From Pleurotus djamor (taxonomy: Eukaryota; Basidiomycota; Agaricomycetes; Agaricales; Pleurotaceae): a stretch of DNA of 56,216 nt. Below, piece after piece: positions 50,519-56,216 of this stretch. Under the pieces are notes generated by a model. That model was not told the DNA's origin, made no database searches, and saw only the letters and a list, made by a program, of their open reading frames with translations. The first letter of the stretch is position 1, and the number at the start of each line of letters is the position of its first letter. The position numbers were made by a program, and so were the translations under genes. Location of the stretch: positions 1 through 56,216 of the forward strand of contig JAPEVF010000275.1 of assembly GCA_029747585.1 (NCBI GenBank), written 5' to 3'.

Positions 50519-53338
50519 ATGCCTCTTCCCTTTCCATCAACTATGCTTCTCTCCGCACCGGCCGCACTTCCAGACGACATTCCAGACAATCTCACCATCC
50601 CACAGTTTCTACTCGACCATCCCCACAGACTAAAACCACATAGCGAGGGAAGACCGTTGCTTGTCGATGAAGTGACAGGCCAATCGATGACCTTGGCAGA
50701 AGTATGTCTATCGTTTGTTTCTAGCGACCGTCGCTTAAACTCCTCAGGTGCGCCGGCGGTCAGCTGCGCTTGCCAATGGACTCTTTCGTAAATCCCTCTT
50801 CGGTAAGTACCTTTATGCCACTCGCCTCAGCACCAGTTCCATTGCTCAACCGCCGGCTTCCAGGCGATGAAGAGACTGTCGGTGTGTGACAAGCGACGTC
50901 TCTACATAAGCGTAGTCCTCATCGTTTACTTCTAGCGCTGATTTGCAGCCCGAACCATATCGGTGTGATATAGAATCCAACGTTCATCAAGTCTTCTGGT
51001 GCTCAATTCGTTTATTCTTAGATTACCCGACTATTATATGGGCCATCCATAGGCTGAATGGCATCTTCACGTTCGTACGCCCTTCATGCAAACACAGGCG
51101 GAGCTGATGATAGGTCCCTAGTGGCGCAAACCCGGGGTCTACCCGTGATGAACTTGTCTACCAACTGCAACAGAGCAATGCGTCCGTGATTTTTGTCCAC
51201 CCACTTTCCCTCGATACTGTCCTCTCTGCCGCGAACATCGTAGGCCTCCCTTACGACAGAATCATCACATTCGATTCGTCAGATCCTACAAGGTTTCTTA
51301 CTGTGTCAGAACTGGTGGCGCAAGGTTTAGACGAGTCAGGGAATGAGCTGGCATTCTCGGAGCGTAGGCTCTCGCCGGGGGAAGCCAGGAGTAAGGTGGC
51401 AGTTTTGTGCTTCTCATCCGGTACGACGGGACCTCCAAAGGTAATGCGGTTATCTACCAATTGCACTTCTTTTCTCTCTCCGCCAACTCACTTGTCACGC
51501 TAGGCTATCTCCATATCGCATTATGCTCTCATTGTGAACCTATTGCAAATGGCAGAGCATAACCGAGTGGATAAGCCATTTGCCACAACTAAACCGGTTG
51601 GGTATAATCCTGGAGACATCACACTTCAAAGTAAGTACCTACGTGCAACAAAAATTCCGCGGTTAATTTAATATGACCTTGGGTACCTTTCAGTGCTACC
51701 TCTAAACCGTGAGTCGGACTAGTAGCCTGAGCTACGAACTTGATGCATCTAACCCGTCGTCCATAGACGTCGCAGGCCTCATCTGTAACGTAATGATTTA
51801 CCTCTGCCTCCCAAGCAGTTTGCCACACTAATCTTGCTTTATTGCTCTTGCGCGTCTAGTTACACTTCCCGCTATTCTCGGGGGTAAGGCTCTACTGGGC
51901 TTCTCTTCCCGCCTTCGAAAAATGTCTGACATCTATACAGATGACCGTAGTCATCGTACAGAANGTATAGTTTTCAGACTATGCTTTCTAGCATTGCTCG
52001 TTTCCGCATTACCCACCTCCTGTTAGTCTTCCATCCCTGATCTTGCCAAAAGAACCGAGCTAAACAATAATTCCCCGTGCTTAGTCTCGTGCCCCCTCAA
52101 GTTGTCGCACTTACGAAGGTAAGTAGCTTCCTACCCAGCTTACACCCGCATCTGATATCTCCATCCAAGGATCCATTGGCTAGAAAATTCGACCTCAGTA
52201 GCGTGAGGCATGTTTTGTCCGGCGCCGCTCCCCTCTCCCCAGAAACTAAGTTCCCAGCTGTACGATTTGTTCCCGGATGCGCAAATTGGACAAATATATG
52301 GTAAGTGCTGTTAAACACCCTCCTTCTCTTCGGTACCCGGGCTCAACCTATCTTCCTGTCAGGCCTGACGGAGACAGCTACCACATTGTCGATGCTTCCT
52401 GCCCGGCAGTTTAGAGGACCCCTTGGCAGTGTTGGCCAGTTCCTACCGGGTGTTGCCGCCAAAGGTAGGTCGTTTAGTAAACTTCCTTCAACATTACCAT
52501 AAAGAAGCCACAGTGGTTAAAAGCGACGGATCATTAGCCGGATATGGCGAACCTGGAGAATTGTATGTTTCTACCCCGTCCCAAGCACTAGGGTACCATC
52601 GCGACGATATCTCGTAAGTTCTCGCATCAAATCGCTTAGCCATCTCCCCTTTTCCCAGCTGAAAATAACAGAACCAGAGAAACTTTCATAGACGGGTGCG
52701 TAGCCGACCACTTTATGTCAACCTTGCACCGCGGCTCATGAAGAGCTTCTTTTCCAATCTTTTCAGATGGGTGAGAACGGGTGACCACGTTCTTATCTCG
52801 CCTGAAGGCGAGGTGTACATTCTGGATCGGATAAAAGAGTTGATCAAAGTTCGCGCCTTTCAAGTTGGTGCCTTGTTCTCGTTTGTTTCTCATGCGGCCA
52901 CGGGTATACTGACCGTCAAATAGGTCGCTCCGGCGGAACTGGAAGGATGTCTCCTTGAGCACCCCGATGTCCTCGACTGCGCTGTCGTCGGTACTCCCGA
53001 CTCGTACAATGGCGAAGTCCCCGCAGCTTATGTTGTCTTGTCTCCGAAATCCGTCAAACGCTCGAGGGACGAGCCTTCCTATGCGGAGAAAATCCGTTCT
53101 TCCATTCTCTGCGTAAGTCGCACCAGCACGCGATTTTCTCTCATGCTCACCGATACAATTTTCTCAACATTTGCTGTAGCATGTTGCTTCTCGCAAAAGC
53201 CGATACAAACGGATACGATATGTCGAGTTCCTAGATGCTATTCCCAAAACAGCCAGCGGGAAGATTCTACGACGTGAACTTAGAGATCGCATACGGCCGT
53301 CGTATCTCCAGATCGACACCACGGACGCAAAGCTATAA
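50519..53338 (+). CDS. Peroxisomal acyl-CoA ligase (4-coumarate-CoA ligase-like), one apparent frameshift
   Basis: An ANL-superfamily adenylating enzyme in about a dozen short exons. Motifs in order: FVHPLSLDTVLS, the AMP-binding signature VAVLCFSSGTTGPPK, LPLNHVAGLICN (exons meet in phase), LVPPQVVALTK, SSVRHVLSGAAPLSPE, GQIYGLTETAT, YGEPGELYV, GWVRTGDHV, RIKELIKVRAFQVAPAELEG and the C-terminal catalytic-lysine motif KTASGKILRREL. The protein ends AKL, a PTS1, so it probably activates fatty or aromatic acids inside peroxisomes. Near 52243 the run AAA makes a +1 shift; one A fewer would give the expected continuation PELSSQLYDLFPDAQIGQ. This is a homopolymer error or a young pseudogene. An N lies at about 51964. 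Confidence 0.85.
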
Positions 53339-53468
53339 CCTGCGGTTGGCTGATGGGGAGGATGTTACTACACATAGACATTTATCTTATCTGATACCTT
53401 TCATTGGATCGCATCTCAAATACCCAAGGTTGTCAATCTTATCAATCTCTCTTTCCACCCTTACGGCC

Positions 53469-55056
53469 ATGTATTTTGATTCGCACACCTCTGGAGCGTC
53501 GTCGTCCAGTTCGAGCCGCACGTTGTCGAGGAGGCGGGAGGAGGGCGCGGATGGCCCTGTGAGCAAGCGTGCTAAACTGGACCACGGCTTGACTCGGTTT
53601 GTCAACATGACACCATCTGCCGCTGCCTCATTGATGCCTGTCTCCCCATCTGCCTCTGGCTCCAGTGCCACTTCCACCCAAACCAGCGACCTCGCACGCG
53701 ACGAGGACATAGATAATGTGTCTGCAATGCTACGAACTTCAACCACATCACTATCTTTGACCGAGATGAAGAGAGACCCGACGTATTACATGGATGACGG
53801 CAGCTGTGTTTTGCTGATTGAGGACACTTTATTCAATGTACGTGTCCTGCGCAACTTTCATTGTCCCTTGAGCTTCAGCTGTGCGTAGGTTCATCGATCC
53901 ATGCTGGCCCGAGATAATTCGTCCTTTGTCGCAATGTTCAGTTTACCGCAGGGCGACAATATGGCAGAGGGCGCATCCGACACCAACCCCATTGTACTCG
54001 TGGGGGAAACACCTGAAGAGTTCAGGCATTTTCTTTGGGCCCTCTACGCACTGTGAGCCTGGTCTTCTGTCAGCGCCCGCCCCCGCGCTCACCCGAAGCC
54101 TGCTAGTCCACACGAACTCCGGGTTGTCAATTCTCCAAGCGCTGACCTCAACCAACTGATCGCTATCGCTCGTGTGGCCAACAAATACTCCTTCAAATCA
54201 CTCGAGACCTGGGCTCTCGACGCGATACAAGAATATGTCAACCGGAAGCCCTCCCCGATCATCAACTCCAGTCCTTCTGTCTACCTCTTTCTCCCCCTCG
54301 GAAGCAACGCCCCCAACTCGCTCCCGACCACCCCAAACGCCGAGACTACATCCCAACTAACACGGCTAATCCGACTAGCGCAGATGTGCACGCACGAGAA
54401 GCTTTTGAACACAATGGTCTCCCTGTTGAAGCAGCTCATGTCTTCCTCGGTTCAGTATGCGTATCTTGCGATGACGCTAGCTGACGAGCTGGACCTCAGA
54501 GAGTTGAAAGGGCCCGCGTACTTGGAGGTGATGCACAAGGCCATGCTCGTCAGCAAGATCCCTGTGGAACTCCCAGCCAAGCCAAAGTCAGCTCACCAAC
54601 AAACGGTTCCAAGTGGCGAGGCCTCAACCACTAATNCCCCCCGCCGTCGACGCTAGTCATGATGATGCCGATAGTCTGGTTCTGAACCCATCCCAGCAGC
54701 TCCGTCTGCTATCAGGGTACTACCGTCTATCCCGTCTTTGGGAGGGCCTGCGACACACCCCTCCGGCCTTTGACCATGCGCCTGCATGTGGTGCGACATG
54801 GCATCAGCATGGGTGCACACAGTCGTGGCTTGAGTTCTGGAAGGAGAAGACGAGAGGCGACGCTGTGCTGGCCATTGGGCTTGCGGACATACTTGGACGG
54901 ATGCGACAAGTGCAGAAGGAGTTCGATCGCTGGGGGAGTGCCACCTATATGCACCATGACTGTAGGAATTCCGCACGCAAGAGCATACAAGAGCTTATCA
55001 AGGGCGTCGAGGATGCATTGCCCGAATACTTTTCCGATGAGCCCGCTGCTTTTTGA
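53469..55056 (+). CDS. BTB/POZ domain protein
   Basis: Starts at 53469 with a Ser-rich disordered region and a basic KRAKLD patch. A BTB/POZ core follows from about 53770: YMDDGSCVLLIEDTLFNVHR, SMLARDNSSFATMF, IVLVGETPEEFRHFLWALYA and IAIARVANKYSFKSLETWAL. An all-helical C-terminal half ends LIKGVEDALPEYFSDEPAAF at 55056. Fungal BTB proteins of this shape are numerous and mostly uncharacterised; some are Cul3 adaptors. Introns lie near 53838-53887 and 54056-54107. The N at 54636 breaks the frame; deleting it restores TTNPPAVDASHDD. The next gene converges 18 bp downstream. Confidence 0.8.
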
Positions 55057-55074
55057 CTGTAATGTATTGTTTAT

Positions 55075-55688
55075 TTATCTATGCACGTCGTATCCATTTC
55101 CATTTGCTTTGTTATCGAGGTCGCCGGTGACGAGAAGCATGCCCTCTGGGTTATCTGTTGGAAGAGGATTTGAAGTCATCATCCAAGGGCCGTCGGTGAC
55201 GGGCGCGTCTGGAGAGATATTCGAGTTCATCAAACTTCGCATGATGGTGTCGATGTCGTTGGACGAAGGCTGAGGCTCGAATCCGACTTGTGAGCCCCGC
55301 AAAAGCGTGCGATCGACCAGCTCGTCGTCGATAACCTCGGCAACTTTCCGTCGAAGAAATCGCATCGCTTCTTCATAGCGTCCTTGGGAAACGCACTGGT
55401 TGAGCATCATCATGAACGCGAAATCGAGCGTATATACGGCTTACTTTTACGGTCTTGCTCGGAATTGGGATAAGGAATCAACGGATCCTTTTCAGCCTCT
55501 ATTTCTTCGCGACGCTGTTTGTAGAGACCCAAGGTGTCGACAATCCCTCGTTCGAAATCTTCACTGCTCAACCGGATGTCTGGGTCGCTGTCGAATGCTG
55601 GTGGACGTTCTGAGCCCACCGAGCTCGGCGGCGAGGGCGCACGAAGAACGGGAGGCGCGTAATCGGTGACGGCGTGGTGGTTGGGCAT
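55075..55688 (-). CDS. Conserved-looking unknown protein with apparent frameshift
   Basis: The first coding stretch starts near 55688 (MPNHHAVTDYAPPVLRAPSP) and reads through EDFERGIVDTLGLYKQRREE and EAEKDPLIPYPN to about 55440. The second (LDFAFMMMLNQCVSQGRYEE, then AMRFLRRKVAEVIDDELVD) is in another frame and ends at 55075. No splice pair joins them in phase. Adding one base in the AAGCCG near 55437 would give a continuous protein, so a homopolymer undercall is likely. The helix-rich middle and acidic end are not a known domain. It converges on the BTB gene with 18 bp between stops, so the 3' UTRs must overlap. Confidence 0.5.
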
Positions 55689-55995
55689 CAAGAGGGATTT
55701 AGGCGCCCATTGAAGCTGAAAGACAAGCAAATACAAATAACGCGTCGCCACCGACGTGGTGACCGACGTCACGCATGTGGTTCCCTCCAAGTTCAATTGA
55801 TTCAACCGATCGAAGCTCGAGTCCTTGTGGTGACAATCTTCCTATGCGGACCGTTCACTCTGCTCAGCTGCTACTCGCGGCCCGTCTAAATAGATTGCTG
55901 ACGCGGTGATGGTTCCCCCCAATTTCCTATATAATAGCTGTCACTGGCAGTTGTTTCGAAGTACAGAGTGCTTACCCTCGACCGGCTTACCACCA
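55689..55995. promoter_or_regulatory. Upstream region of GH43 gene with TATA-like box
   Basis: TATATAAT at about 55928-55935 lies some 65 bp before the GH43 start codon, a normal position for a fungal TATA box of an inducible secreted enzyme. The left half is also upstream of the minus-strand unknown gene. Confidence 0.4.
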
Positions 55996-56216
55996 ATGGC
56001 TTTTTCTAACCTCCTTGCTGCACTCGTCCTCTGTATCTCCGCATGCGTTGTCTCAGCCCATGGAAACGGAACCGACGGAGGGCTTGTTCCTCGAGCCGGC
56101 ACCTTTACCAATCCTTTGAACCAGAATCGAGGCGCTGATCCGTGCATGCGATTCATTAATGGGCAATACTTCCTGACCTCGACTCAGAACACCAATATCC
56201 AGATGCGCTCTTCAAA
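55996..56216 (+). CDS. Secreted GH43 glycoside hydrolase (arabinofuranosidase type), partial
   Basis: Runs off the right edge; only the first 73 codons are present. Signal peptide MAFSNLLAALVLCISACVVS, followed by a short linker with an N-glycosylation site (HGNGTDGG) and a dibasic-like VPRAG. The start of the catalytic domain reads TFTNPLNQNRGADPCMRF then INGQYFLTSTQNTNIQM. The pattern FTNP...GADP...YFLTST.N..I.M is the first blade of the five-bladed beta-propeller of GH43. The Asp of GADP is the expected general base. Substrate is probably arabinan or arabinoxylan from plant walls. The Cys after ADP, where Trp is common, is unusual. Confidence 0.8.
   Translation, partial: MAFSNLLAALVLCISACVVSAHGNGTDGGLVPRAGTFTNPLNQNRGADPCMRFINGQYFLTSTQNTNIQMRSS

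Overview
The window is nuclear DNA from a filamentous basidiomycete, most likely an Agaricomycete. Genes are dense, on both strands, and carry many 45-100 nt GT-AG introns. The content fits this too: one PKC1-type kinase, a URC1 uracil-catabolism protein, endosulfine, a ZNG1-type zinc GTPase, a KDZ (Kyakuja/Dileera/Zisupton) transposon and a Ty1/copia relic. Species cannot be named from the sequence. Isolated single N characters sit beside homopolymers, and deleting the N restores the reading frame at five sites (9029, 15574, 16591, 27612, 54636). They look like assembly placeholders, so an apparent frameshift near a homopolymer should be distrusted.

Layout. 1-4950: a gene-poor accessory block with a near-perfect 553-bp direct repeat, six copies of an exactly 51-nt splice-flanked micro-exon, and two other families of intron-bearing repeats. 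4946-7842: two unrecognised minus-strand genes. 8249-18516: a transposon-like region holding a nine-exon KDZ transposase fused to an Ulp1 protease (minus) and a divergent, disordered, AT-hook-like gene (plus). 18840-21405: a truncated copia element that stops two bases before the start codon of the ZNG1-like gene.

21408-56216: a mostly single-copy housekeeping region. It holds a ZNG1 zinc GTPase, F-box-like protein, SAM methyltransferase, PKC1, two unknown genes, endosulfine (IGO1), URC1, a C2H2 finger ORF, a beta-prism (MABP-like) protein, a Gfo/Idh/MocA oxidoreductase, an ML-domain lipid transfer protein, a mitochondrial nucleotide carrier, a type I membrane protein, a PEX8-like protein, a peroxisomal acyl-CoA ligase, a BTB protein, an unknown gene and the start of a secreted GH43 arabinofuranosidase.

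Neighbouring functions hint at shared themes. PKC1 and endosulfine both belong to stress and nutrient signalling. The PEX8-like protein (C-terminus SRL) and the acyl-CoA ligase (C-terminus AKL) both carry peroxisomal targeting signals and lie side by side. Very small exons recur: 51 nt in the accessory array, 10 nt in ZNG1 and 4 nt in the methyltransferase. All exon structures are read by eye from splice signals and frame continuity; no transcript data were available.
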